Positions 8,828-16,343 of a DNA stretch of 64,000 bases are shown piece by piece; the stretch's first letter is position 1; every line of letters begins with the position of its first letter. Source of the stretch: Kitasatospora atroaurantiaca (GTDB lineage: Bacteria; Actinomycetota; Actinomycetes; Streptomycetales; Streptomycetaceae); the NCBI RefSeq assembly GCF_007828955.1, contig NZ_VIVR01000001.1:4340001-4404000 (forward strand), written 5' to 3'. The notes under the pieces were generated by a model, which made no database searches, was not told the DNA's origin, and saw only the letters and a list, made by a program, of their open reading frames with translations. A program made the translations under genes and the position numbers.

Positions 8828-8843
8828 TGTGATTTGGGTCACA
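8828..8843. promoter_or_regulatory. Crp-type site upstream of cdgB
   Basis: TGTGATTTGGGTCACA is a perfect TGTGA-N6-TCACA palindrome, the classical cAMP-receptor-protein operator, and also fits the GTG-N6-GNCAC form described for Streptomyces Crp. It lies 118 bases before the cdgB ATG. Confidence 0.6.
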
Positions 8844-8853
8844 AGTGGTGACC
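8837..8853. promoter_or_regulatory. Palindrome with BldD-like half-sites
   Basis: GGTCACAAGTGGTGACC is a perfect 6+5+6 palindrome overlapping the Crp-type site by seven bases. Its core, TCAC-N5-GTGA, has the outer bases of the BldD consensus (TNAC...GTNA) but not the preferred centre. cdgB is a known BldD target in S. coelicolor, so this is a plausible BldD box. TTGACC at 8859-8864 could be a -35. Confidence 0.45.
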
Positions 8854-8960
8854 TATTGTTGACCGAGCGTGCCTATCGCTGTGCTCCCTGTGATTCAGTT
8901 CTTCTGGCAATCGGACGATAACCATTCAAGAACTATCCGAAGCAGCCGGGGAGCCCCCGC

Positions 8961-10955
8961 ATGGAAGCCGAGTCGGAGCCCTACGTCCGCCTGGCGACCC
9001 TCCGCACCTTGCACCGGGTCGTGGCGGACCTCAACGCTGCCCGCAGCCTGGCCGGCACCCTGCAGGCCGTCGTCGAGGGCGCGGTGCACGGGCTCGGCTT
9101 CGACGCTGCCGCCGTCAGCCTGGTCCGCCCGGACGGCGATCTGGTGGTGGCGGCGGTCTGGGAGGTCGAGGAGAGCGCCTTCGGCGGCCCTTCCGTACTG
9201 CTCGGCCAGGTCGGTTCCCGGGAGTCCTGGGAGCGGATGCTGAGCGTCAGCGACCACTGGGGCACCCTGCGCTTCCTGCCGTACGACCGGGGCTGGGCGA
9301 TCGGCACCGACATCCCGAGCTGGACCGGCGACGGCCCGCTGCCGGTGTACGTCAACGACTGGCACCCGGCCGACGTGCTGCTGGCGCCGATGTACAGCGC
9401 CGGCGGCGATCTGCTCGGCGTGCTGTCGGTCGACCGCCCGCGCAGTGGCAAGCGCCCCGGAGCGTGGACCCGCGAGGCGCTGGAGATGTTCTCCCTGCAG
9501 GCGTCCATCGCCATCGGCAACGCCCGCCTACGCGCGGAGATGCAGCGGGCGCTGGCCCGGCTTGAGAAGGAGCAGCAGGCGCTCCGGGCCAGTGAGGAGA
9601 GCTTCCGGCAGGCCTTCGAGTACGCGCCCAGCGGCATGGCCATCACCGAACTGCACGGCGCCGGCATGGGCCAGCTCACCCGGGTCAACGACGCGCTCTG
9701 CCGCCTGCTCGGCCGCCCCCGGGCGACGCTGCGCCAGCAGAGGTTCGCCGACCTGGTGCACCCCGACGACCTGGAACTGCTGCAGCGGACCAGCGCCGAG
9801 GGCGGCCGCGCCGAGCTGCGGCTCTCCCGGCGCGACGGGGGCTACCAGTGGGTCTGCCTGCGCAACTCCGTGGTCGCCGACGCGGCCGAGGGCCCGAGCT
9901 TCCTGCTCACCCACGTCGAGGACATCGAGGACCGCAAGCGGCACGAGCTCCAGCTCGCCCACCGGGCCAGCCACGACGCGCTGACCGGCCTGCCGAACAG
10001 CGCCGAGCTGAGGGCCCGGCTGGGCCGGCGGCTCTGCGGCCAGCCCCAGGGCCCCGGCGGGGCGGCCGCCCACGGCGCCTCTCACCCGGAGCCCTCGTAC
10101 GGCGAACCCCGCGAGTACGGCGAACCCCGTGAGTACGGCGAACCCCGCGAGTACGGGGAGCCCGGCTACGGCGACCCCGAGTACGGCGAGCCCGGCTACG
10201 GCGAGCGAGAGTACGCCGATCGCGACTACGGCGGCCCCGGCTACGAGGAGCCCGCCTACGGAGAGCCCGCGTACGCCACGCAGGGGGCCTCCTACAGCGC
10301 GCACGGCACCTTCGACGGGGTGGTGGTCCCCGCTGGTCATGCGCACGGCTACGGGCCTCCTGAGGGTCGCGACTCGTTCGCCCTGGAGCTGGACCGCGAG
10401 GCCTTCGCCGCCGGGCGGGTCCTCGAGTGCGGCGACATCCCGGCCGACCACGTCCATGCGGTGGTCCCGTCCGACCCCCCGGCGGGCGGCGAGCTCTGGG
10501 GCGCGTCCGCGCGCGGGGGCGCCGGCGCGGAGAAGGGGCTCGCGGTGCTCTTCTGCGACCTGGACGGCTTCAAGTCGATCAACGACAGATTCGGGCACAA
10601 GGCGGGCGACGCCGTACTGATCGAGGTGGCCCGGCGGCTCCAGCAGGTGGTCCGTGAGGGTGACACCGTCGCGCGGCTGGGCGGGGACGAGTTCGTGGTG
10701 CTGGCCGACGGCATCGGCCGCGAGGAGGCCAAGGACCTGGCCGGGCGGCTGCGCAACGCGATCATCCCGCCGATGCGGATCGACAACCGGACCACCCGGG
10801 TCGGCGTCAGCCTGGGCATCGGCTGGGCGGGCTGCGGCATGAGCATCGAGGAGGTGCTGCACGCCGCCGACGAACGCATGTACGACGAGAAGCGGGCCCG
10901 TGGAGGGGCGGTGAGGGGCGCGCGGGGAGAACGTTCGCACCGCCGAGCAGGCTGA
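8961..10955 (+). CDS. cdgB: Diguanylate cyclase CdgB (GAF-PAS-GGDEF)
   Basis: 664-residue cyclic-di-GMP synthase. Order: GAF domain (about 14-190), short coiled coil (190-212), PAS/PAC (about 212-330), then GGDEF. The cyclase domain begins with DALTGLPNSAELRARL near 337, is interrupted by about 165 residues containing Tyr-Gly-Glu-Pro repeats, and resumes at VLFCDLDGFKSINDRFGHKAG near 528. The catalytic GGDEF (about 573) and an inhibitory RxxD (REGD, five residues before it) are intact. This order matches S. coelicolor CdgB, which controls aerial development under BldD. ATG has GGGGAG upstream; cytoplasmic. Confidence 0.92.
   Translation: MEAESEPYVRLATLRTLHRVVADLNAARSLAGTLQAVVEGAVHGLGFDAAAVSLVRPDGDLVVAAVWEVEESAFGGPSVLLGQVGSRESWERMLSVSDHWGTLRFLPYDRGWAIGTDIPSWTGDGPLPVYVNDWHPADVLLAPMYSAGGDLLGVLSVDRPRSGKRPGAWTREALEMFSLQASIAIGNARLRAEMQRALARLEKEQQALRASEESFRQAFEYAPSGMAITELHGAGMGQLTRVNDALCRLLGRPRATLRQQRFADLVHPDDLELLQRTSAEGGRAELRLSRRDGGYQWVCLRNSVVADAAEGPSFLLTHVEDIEDRKRHELQLAHRASHDALTGLPNSAELRARLGRRLCGQPQGPGGAAAHGASHPEPSYGEPREYGEPREYGEPREYGEPGYGDPEYGEPGYGEREYADRDYGGPGYEEPAYGEPAYATQGASYSAHGTFDGVVVPAGHAHGYGPPEGRDSFALELDREAFAAGRVLECGDIPADHVHAVVPSDPPAGGELWGASARGGAGAEKGLAVLFCDLDGFKSINDRFGHKAGDAVLIEVARRLQQVVREGDTVARLGGDEFVVLADGIGREEAKDLAGRLRNAIIPPMRIDNRTTRVGVSLGIGWAGCGMSIEEVLHAADERMYDEKRARGGAVRGARGERSHRRAG
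10098..10280 (+). repeat. In-frame 18-base repeats inside cdgB
   Basis: Three near-perfect 18-base units (gagtacggcgaaccccgc) and then degenerate Tyr-Gly-x-Pro-containing copies, encoding roughly a dozen turns of YGEPRE-like sequence. They form part of the disordered insert in the GGDEF domain. Confidence 0.85.
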
Positions 10956-10969
10956 GCGCTGATCAGCGC
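10956..10969. terminator. Short palindrome after cdgB
   Basis: GCGCTGATCAGCGC, a perfect 14-base palindrome, immediately follows the cdgB stop codon. It is short for a terminator and lacks a loop, so the assignment is tentative. Confidence 0.3.
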
Positions 10970-11103
10970 CGACCGGCGGACGGCCGTGAGCCGCCTTTTC
11001 CAGCCGCCACGTCCGGAAGGTAGGGTTCCCCGGTACGAGCGTCCACCACTTGCCCGTACGGCGTGCCTGCCGTGCGGCGCGCTGCGATGGGGAGTTGACC
11101 ACC

Positions 11104-12009
11104 GTGACGACCGCCGGCACTAACGGAGCGCCCGAGGACTCGGCGGACGACGACCCGTTCGCATACCTCTACCGCCCCGCAGACGGCGAGGCTGCGCCCA
11201 GCCAGCCCCGCAACACGTCCTACGCGCGCCCGATGGAGGTCGGCCGGGCCCAGTACGGGCAGCAGCCGGCCGCCCCGGCGCAGCCGTACCGCCCCTACCC
11301 CCAGCAGCAGCCGCCGGCGGCCGAGGTGCCCACGCAGCAGACCCGGTACGCCGAGCGCTCGCGCCCGCAGCCGGGCGAGGAGCGGCCGAGCGGCGGGCGT
11401 GGCAAGGCCGCGGTGATCGGTGCGGTCGCGGTGGTCGCGGCGATCGCGGTCGGCGCGGGCATCGCCCTCTCCGGCGGCGACGCGGGCAAGCCGGACACCT
11501 CGGCGAGCGCACACAGCAGCGCTCCCGCCACCCCCAGCGGCTCGGCCTCCGCCTCCGCCTCGGCGAGCCCGACGGCCTCCGCCGACCCGGTCGCCGACGC
11601 CTCCAAGCTCCAGGCGCAGAACGCCGCGCCCGGCAGCGGGGTCAAGGGCGCGATCTCGGCGGACGGCGGCTACCTGACCCTGCAGGCGGGCTCCACCGTG
11701 ACCTGGACGGTGCAGGCGCCGACCGGGGGTGCGTACAAGTTCTGGCTGCACTTCAACAACAGCGGCGAGGACCTGAAGGCCGCGGTCGCCATCAACGGCA
11801 AGGACCGTGACGGCGGCGTCACCCTCAAGAACTACTCCAAGGGCAACACCGACCCCGCCCAGGCCTGGTACAGCACGAACATATGGCCGGAGCTGCAGGC
11901 CGGGAGCAACACCATCACGGTGTCCCTCCCGGCCGGGAGCAGCGGCAGTGTGCTGCTGGACCAGGTCGCGCTCACCTCGATGAGCGTGGAGAAGTACCCG
12001 GAGAAGTGA
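11104..12009 (+). CDS. Membrane-anchored carbohydrate-binding (CBM35/6-like) protein
   Basis: 301 residues: a cytoplasmic Pro/Gln/Tyr-rich N-terminus (1-100), one membrane segment around 106-125 (AAVIGAVAVVAAIAVGAGIAL), a Ser/Ala/Pro linker, and a C-terminal beta-sandwich with STVTWTVQAP, YKFWLHFNNSGEDL and LDQVALTSM, a pattern of family 35/6 carbohydrate-binding modules. GTG start with GGGGAG upstream. No catalytic domain. It probably displays a glycan-binding module outside the cell; the ligand is unknown. Its 3' end overlaps the convergent aldolase gene by 38 bases. Confidence 0.75.
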   Translation: MTTAGTNGAPEDSADDDPFAYLYRPADGEAAPSQPRNTSYARPMEVGRAQYGQQPAAPAQPYRPYPQQQPPAAEVPTQQTRYAERSRPQPGEERPSGGRGKAAVIGAVAVVAAIAVGAGIALSGGDAGKPDTSASAHSSAPATPSGSASASASASPTASADPVADASKLQAQNAAPGSGVKGAISADGGYLTLQAGSTVTWTVQAPTGGAYKFWLHFNNSGEDLKAAVAINGKDRDGGVTLKNYSKGNTDPAQAWYSTNIWPELQAGSNTITVSLPAGSSGSVLLDQVALTSMSVEKYPEK

Positions 12010-12850
12010 CCACCCGGGCCAGGTGGGCGACCGCCTCGGCCATCGCGGCGCGGGCCGGGGCGAGGTACGTGCGCGGGTCGGTGACGCGCGCGTCCTCGGC
12101 CAGGCGCTGCCGGACCACCGGCGTGAAGGCGGCGTTGAGCGCCGTGCCGATGTTGACCTTCACCAGGCCGGCCTCGATGCCGGCCGAGAGCTCCTCGTCG
12201 GGCACGCCCGAACTGCCGTGCAGCACCAGCGGGACGGGCACGGCCTCGGCGAGGCGCCGGATCAGCCCGTGGTCCAGCGCGGCGGTCCGCGAGGTCATCG
12301 CGTGCGAGCTGCCGACCGCCACGGCCAGCGCGTCCACACCGGTGTCGGCCACGTAGGCGGCCGCCTCGTCCGGGTCGGTCCTGGCGCCGGGCGCGTGGGG
12401 GGAGAGCGGCGGTTCGCCGTCCTTGCCGCCGACCCGGCCCAGCTCGGCCTCCAGGTACAGGCCGTGCCGGTGCGCCCAGGCCGTGGCCTCGGCGGTGGCC
12501 TTGACGTTCATCGCGTGCGGGAGCGCGGAGGCGTCGTACATCGCGGAGGAGAAGCCGGCGGCGGGCGCGGCGCGCAGCAGGTCGATGTCCTCGACGTGGT
12601 CGAGGTGGAGCGAGACCGGCACCCGTGCGGCGGCGGCGACCTCGGTGCAGGCGCGGGCCAGCGGGAGCAGCCGGCCGCCGTGGAACGCGACGGCGTTCTG
12701 ACTGATCTGCAGCACGACCGGGACGCCGACGAGTTCGGCACCGGTGGTGATCGCCTCGGCGTGCTCCAGGGTGATCACGTTGAAGGCGGGCAGGCCGCGC
12801 CGGGTCGCGTAGGCGGCGGCGAGCAGGTCGGCGGTACGGGCGATGGGCAT
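11972..12850 (-). CDS. kbaY: Class II (tagatose/fructose-bisphosphate type) aldolase
   Basis: 292 residues, zinc-dependent class II aldolase. Key parts: LPAFNVITLEHAEAI at the N-terminus, SLHLDHVEDID (zinc-binding His with the catalytic Asp), EAELGRVGGKDG (second metal region), VGSSHAMTS and LHGSSGVPDEE (third zinc-ligand His and phosphate loop), and VKVNIGTALN. Closest in character to KbaY/GatY, which split tagatose-1,6-bisphosphate, though a fructose-bisphosphate role cannot be excluded. It lies 67 bases after nagA on the same strand, separated by hairpins, which places it in amino-sugar catabolism. Confidence 0.8.
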   Translation of the reverse strand: MPIARTADLLAAAYATRRGLPAFNVITLEHAEAITTGAELVGVPVVLQISQNAVAFHGGRLLPLARACTEVAAAARVPVSLHLDHVEDIDLLRAAPAAGFSSAMYDASALPHAMNVKATAEATAWAHRHGLYLEAELGRVGGKDGEPPLSPHAPGARTDPDEAAAYVADTGVDALAVAVGSSHAMTSRTAALDHGLIRRLAEAVPVPLVLHGSSGVPDEELSAGIEAGLVKVNIGTALNAAFTPVVRQRLAEDARVTDPRTYLAPARAAMAEAVAHLARVVTSPGTSPRSSR

Positions 12851-12868
12851 GGGTGTCCCCCAGATAGA

Positions 12869-12916
12869 GGTGAGTAGCGGGACGCAGTTCCGCTACTCAC
12901 CCCTCCCGGCGGGAGG
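12869..12916. terminator. Two consecutive hairpins between nagA and the aldolase gene
   Basis: 12869-12901 is a perfect 12-base-pair inverted repeat (arms 12869-12880 and 12890-12901, nine-base loop). Next to it 12902-12916 is a six-base-pair stem with a three-base loop. Together they fill the gap just after the nagA stop. They could attenuate read-through from nagKA into the aldolase gene, or act as an operator. Confidence 0.55.
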
Positions 12917-12917
12917 A

Positions 12918-14117
12918 TCAGGCCGCGTGGGCCTTGGTGAAGCGGTCCGCGCCGACGATCCACTCGCCGCGGCGCATCACCGCGACGAGGTCGTACGTGT
13001 CGGAGTCGAGGACGACGAGGTCGGCGTTCTTGCCTGCCTCCAGGGAGCCGATGGAGTCCGAGAGGCCGAGCAGCCGGGCCGGGACGGTGGACAGGGACTG
13101 CACGGCCTGGTTGAGCGTCAGGCCGTTGACGGTGACGGACCGTTGGAAGGAGACGTCGAGGGTGAGCGTGGAGCCGGCGATCGAGCCGCCCTCGACCAGG
13201 CGGGCCACGCCGTTCTCGACCCTGACCTGCAGCGGGCCGAGCGGGTAGAGCCCGTCGCCCATCCCGGCCGCGCCCATCGCGTCGGTGATCAGTGCGACGC
13301 GCTCGGCGCCCGCCGTGCCGTACGCCAGGTCCAGCACCGAGGGGTGCAGGTGGACGCCGTCGTTGATCAGCTCGACGGTGACCCGCTCGTCCTCCAGCAG
13401 GGCGACGATCGGGCCCGGGGCGCGGTGCTGGATGCCCGGCATCGCGTTGAAGAGGTGGGTCGCGACGGTCGCGCCGGCCTCGATGGCCTCCAGCGTCTTC
13501 ACGTAGTCGGAGTCGGTGTGCCCGACGGCCGCGATGACGCCGAGGTCGGCGAGCATCCGGACGGACTCGAGGCCGCCCGGCAGCTCCGGTGCCAGGGTGA
13601 CCATCCGCGCGTGGCCGCGGGCGGCGTCCACGAGCTTGCGGACCAGCGTCGGGTCCGGGTCGCGCAGCAGGTCGGGGCGGTGGGCGCCGCAGCGGTTGTG
13701 CGAGATGAACGGACCCTCGAAGTGAATGCCCGCCAGCACCCCGTCCTCGACCAGCTCGGAGAGCACCGCGGCCTGCCGGCAGACCTCGTCGATCTCGCCC
13801 GTGACGGTGCTCGCCATGGTCGTGGTGGTGCCGTGCTCCAGGTGCGTACGGGCGGCCCTGAGAGCCTCCTCCGCCACCCCGGACGCGTACGAGGCGCCGC
13901 CGCCGCCGTGCACGTGCAGGTCGACGAAGCCGGGGACGACCGTGAAGCCGGTGAGGTCGACGTCCCCGGGCTGCCGGTCGCCGCCGAGCCCCGCGATGGT
14001 CGTCCCCTCGACGGTCAGCCGGCCGTTCTCGACGACGCCGCCCGGCAGGACCAGTCGGGCGCCGACGAGTGCCGTACCCCGCGGCGGAGCCGCTGATCGA
14101 TTCCGCGCGGTTGTCAC
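12918..14117 (-). CDS. nagA: N-acetylglucosamine-6-phosphate deacetylase
   Basis: 399 residues, amidohydrolase fold. It removes acetate from GlcNAc-6-P to give glucosamine-6-P. Metal and active-site motifs: PGFVDLHVHGGGG (His-x-His), HFEGPFIS (Glu ligand), VGHTDSD, THLFNAMPG (His/Asn) and ALITDAMGAAG (catalytic Asp). The GTG start overlaps the nagK stop as GTGA and has a near-perfect AAGGAGGTGA sequence just before it, so the two genes are translationally coupled. Expected to be repressed by DasR through the dre sites ahead of nagK. Confidence 0.95.
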   Translation of the reverse strand: MTTARNRSAAPPRGTALVGARLVLPGGVVENGRLTVEGTTIAGLGGDRQPGDVDLTGFTVVPGFVDLHVHGGGGASYASGVAEEALRAARTHLEHGTTTTMASTVTGEIDEVCRQAAVLSELVEDGVLAGIHFEGPFISHNRCGAHRPDLLRDPDPTLVRKLVDAARGHARMVTLAPELPGGLESVRMLADLGVIAAVGHTDSDYVKTLEAIEAGATVATHLFNAMPGIQHRAPGPIVALLEDERVTVELINDGVHLHPSVLDLAYGTAGAERVALITDAMGAAGMGDGLYPLGPLQVRVENGVARLVEGGSIAGSTLTLDVSFQRSVTVNGLTLNQAVQSLSTVPARLLGLSDSIGSLEAGKNADLVVLDSDTYDLVAVMRRGEWIVGADRFTKAHAA

Positions 14118-15046
14118 GCGGTCACCTCCTTGGAGAGCAGATCCCAGGCGAGCAGGCCCGCGCCCAGGGAAGCGGCGGTGTCTTTGAGCATGGCCGGAAC
14201 GACCTTCGGGGGCATCTGGAAGGTCAGCCGCTCGGTCACCGCCGCGCGCAGTGGCGTGAAGAGCGTGTCACCCGCTTCGGCCAGGCCGCCGCCGACGATC
14301 ACCGTCGACGGGTCGAGCAGGCTCTGGGCCAGCACGATCCCGTCGGCGAGAGCATCCACGGCGTTCCGCCAGACCGTCAGCGCGCGCTCGTCCCCGGCGT
14401 CGACCGCGAGGGCGCAGGCCGCCGCGTCCGCCTCCGGGTCGCCGCTCGCCGCCGCCCAGGCCCGGGAGACGGCCGAGGCCGACGCCAGGGTCTCCAGGCA
14501 GCCGCGGGCGCCGCAGCCGCAGGCCGGGCCGCCGGGGCGGACCACCACGTGGCCGATCTCGCCGCCGTAGCCGTGGGCGCCCGCCTCGATCCGTCCGCCG
14601 ATGCCGATGGCCCCGGCGATGCCGGTGCCCAGCGCGATGAACAGGAAGCGGTCGACGCCCCGGCCGGCACCGATCCGGCCCTCGGCCAGGCCGCCGGAGC
14701 GGACGTCGTGGCCGAGTGCGACCGGCAGTCCGCCCAGGCGTTCGCCGAGCAGCTTGCGCATCGGGAGGTCCCGCCAGCCGAGGTTGGCGGAGAACACCGC
14801 GATCCCGTTCCCCTCGTCGATCGTCCCCGGCACGGCGACGCCTGCGGCGAGGGGTGCGCAGCCGAATCGGCTGCGGCCCTCGTCCGCCAGGTCGGCGGCG
14901 AAGTCGAGGATGGCGGCGACCACGGCGTCCGTGCCGTGCTCCCGCCCGGTCGGGCGGCGTGCTTCGAACAGCACGGAGCCGTCCTGGGCGAGCAACGCGG
15001 CCTTCATGCCGGTGCCGCCTACATCGAGTGCGATGACGTACTTCAC
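14114..15046 (-). CDS. nagK: ROK-family N-acetylglucosamine kinase
   Basis: 310-residue ROK sugar kinase. ATP-binding ALDVGGTGMKAAL at the N-terminus, catalytic Asp region ALGHDVRSGGLAE, LGTGIAGAI, and the zinc-binding signature GEIGHVVV...CGCGARGCLET (His plus three Cys). It phosphorylates intracellular GlcNAc to GlcNAc-6-P, the NagA substrate. The assignment rests on coupling to nagA and on the dre sites; glucose or GalNAc kinase activity is formally possible. First gene of the nagKA operon. Confidence 0.9.
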   Translation of the reverse strand: MKYVIALDVGGTGMKAALLAQDGSVLFEARRPTGREHGTDAVVAAILDFAADLADEGRSRFGCAPLAAGVAVPGTIDEGNGIAVFSANLGWRDLPMRKLLGERLGGLPVALGHDVRSGGLAEGRIGAGRGVDRFLFIALGTGIAGAIGIGGRIEAGAHGYGGEIGHVVVRPGGPACGCGARGCLETLASASAVSRAWAAASGDPEADAAACALAVDAGDERALTVWRNAVDALADGIVLAQSLLDPSTVIVGGGLAEAGDTLFTPLRAAVTERLTFQMPPKVVPAMLKDTAASLGAGLLAWDLLSKEVTA

Positions 15047-15074
15047 GGGGGACAGTTTCCCTTGACCATGTCGG

Positions 15075-15090
15075 AGAGGTCTAGTCCAGT
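15075..15090. promoter_or_regulatory. DasR-responsive element (dre) 1 of nagKA
   Basis: AGAGGTCTAGTCCAGT matches 14 of 16 positions of the DasR consensus A[C/G]TGGTCTAGACCA[C/G]T and lies 29 bases upstream of the nagK ATG. DasR is the GntR repressor that releases DNA on binding glucosamine-6-P. Confidence 0.8.
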
Positions 15091-15096
15091 TGCGCG

Positions 15097-15112
15097 ATTG
15101 GTCTGGTCCAGC
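15097..15112. promoter_or_regulatory. DasR-responsive element (dre) 2 of nagKA
   Basis: ATTGGTCTGGTCCAGC matches 12 of 16 positions of the same consensus, six bases upstream of the first site. It is probably the weaker, cooperating site. Confidence 0.6.
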
Positions 15113-15204
15113 TGAGTGAGGTTTGTCGCCTTTGGAGGTGTGATACCCGGGTTTGTGAAGCCCTCGGCAACCTTCTTTCCCCTTTGCTCGGCGGCAACCG
15201 GAGG

Positions 15205-16125
15205 TCAGGCGAGGATGATCGACCTGGTCAGGCTGCGCGGCTGGTCAGGGTCGAGGCCGCGGGCCTCGGCGAGCGCGACGGCGAGCTTCTGCGCCCGGAT
15301 CAGGTCGGCGAGCGGGTCGAGCCCGCCGCTGCCCGAACCGGCCACCAGCAGACCGCCGGCTCGCGCGATGTCGCCCGCCAGGCCGTCCGGCAGCTCGCCG
15401 AAGGCCCAGACCGCGCGGCCCGGTGCGGTGATGCTGATCGGCCCGTGCCGGTACTCCATCGCCGGGTACGCCTCCGTCCACGCGCCGGCCGCCTCGCGCA
15501 TCTTCAGCCCGGCCTCCTGGGCCAGCCCGTACGTCCAGCCCCGGCCGAGGAAGGTGACCTGCTCCGCTGCCAGCAGCTCCTCCGGTACGGGCTGCGCGAC
15601 GGCGAGCTCCGCGTCGGCGGCGGCCTCGGCGACGCTCTTGGTGCCGGGCGGCAGCGCGCCCTCGATCTGCAGGTGGGCGCGGAGCAGGGCGAGCGCGGTG
15701 GTGGCGAAGCGGGTCTGCACCACCGAGCGCTCGTCGGCGAAGTCCAGCATCAGCAGCTGTTCGGCGGCCGTCACGACGGGGGTGCCCGGGGTGGCGGTGA
15801 TCGCGGTGCTCGGCACCTTCACCCGGTCGAGCAGGTCGAGGACCTCGGTCGTCGTACCCGAGCGGCTGATCGCCATCACCCGGTCGTAGCGGCGCCCGTA
15901 CGGGAACTCGGACGCGGCCAGGGCGTCCGTCTCGCCGTGCCCGCCGGTCTCCCGCAGTGCGGCGTACGCCTGCGCCATGAACCACGAGGTGCCGCAGCCG
16001 ACCACCGCGACCCGCTCGCCGCGCTGCGGCAGGGCGGGCGCCGCCTCGGCGGCGAGGGTGGCGGCGTGACGCCAGTTCGCGGGCTGGGTGGCGAGTTCCT
16101 CGCCGGTGAGGGAAGTCAGGGCCAT
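15205..16125 (-). CDS. SIS-domain sugar isomerase/deaminase (AgaS/GlmS-like)
   Basis: 306 residues with two SIS domains. Sugar-phosphate binding motifs: VVGCGTSWFMAQAYAAL (residues about 38-54), AISRSGTTTEVLDLL (the Ser/Gly/Thr loop) and, in the second half, FLGRGWTYGLAQEAGLKMREAAG and EYRHGPIS, typical of the GlmS isomerase region and AgaS. No glutaminase domain, so it likely deaminates or isomerises an amino-sugar phosphate. ATG at 16125 with GAGGAG upstream. Divergent from a DeoR-type regulator that probably controls it. Confidence 0.82.
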   Translation of the reverse strand: MALTSLTGEELATQPANWRHAATLAAEAAPALPQRGERVAVVGCGTSWFMAQAYAALRETGGHGETDALAASEFPYGRRYDRVMAISRSGTTTEVLDLLDRVKVPSTAITATPGTPVVTAAEQLLMLDFADERSVVQTRFATTALALLRAHLQIEGALPPGTKSVAEAAADAELAVAQPVPEELLAAEQVTFLGRGWTYGLAQEAGLKMREAAGAWTEAYPAMEYRHGPISITAPGRAVWAFGELPDGLAGDIARAGGLLVAGSGSGGLDPLADLIRAQKLAVALAEARGLDPDQPRSLTRSIILA

Positions 16126-16161
16126 GGGTGCGAGCTCCTCGGGGTGCTCCGGGTCCATTGC

Positions 16162-16189
16162 TGCGTGAAGCTGGTGTTGCGTGAAGCTG
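16162..16189. promoter_or_regulatory. Tandem direct repeats in the SIS/DeoR divergent promoter
   Basis: TGCGTGAAGCTG occurs twice, at 16162-16173 and 16178-16189, with a 16-base period. Direct-repeat operators are common for DeoR-family repressors, so this is a good candidate binding site for the divergently encoded regulator. A second motif, GTGCA-N6-TGCAC, lies at 16272-16287. Confidence 0.45.
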
Positions 16190-16343
16190 CTTGATTTATA
16201 GCTCTTTCGAGCATGATTGCGCAATGGAACGCGCGTGGCGGGGCTCCGACAACGCTCCGGTGAGCAGGAATGTGCAAAGCTGTGCACGCTTCGCGCGTCC
16301 GCGCGGCCGAACGGGAGCAACGGCTCAGGAGGGGCGGCACAGC

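Larger units (their letters stand above)
8597..8960. promoter_or_regulatory. Intergenic region, cdgB promoter
   Basis: 364 bases between divergently oriented genes. Positions 8755-8945 are notably A/T-richer than the surroundings and hold the Crp-type and palindromic sites. No small open reading frame with credible coding bias is seen. Confidence 0.6.

Noticed and set aside
10098..10280. 18-base tandem repeats considered as a CRISPR or minisatellite outside a gene
   Set aside because: They are in frame inside cdgB and encode YGEPRE-like units.
16191..16343. N-terminal extension of the DeoR regulator
   Set aside because: The extra 51 residues have no similarity, include promoter repeats, and lack a ribosome-binding site; GTG at 16344 has a strong one.
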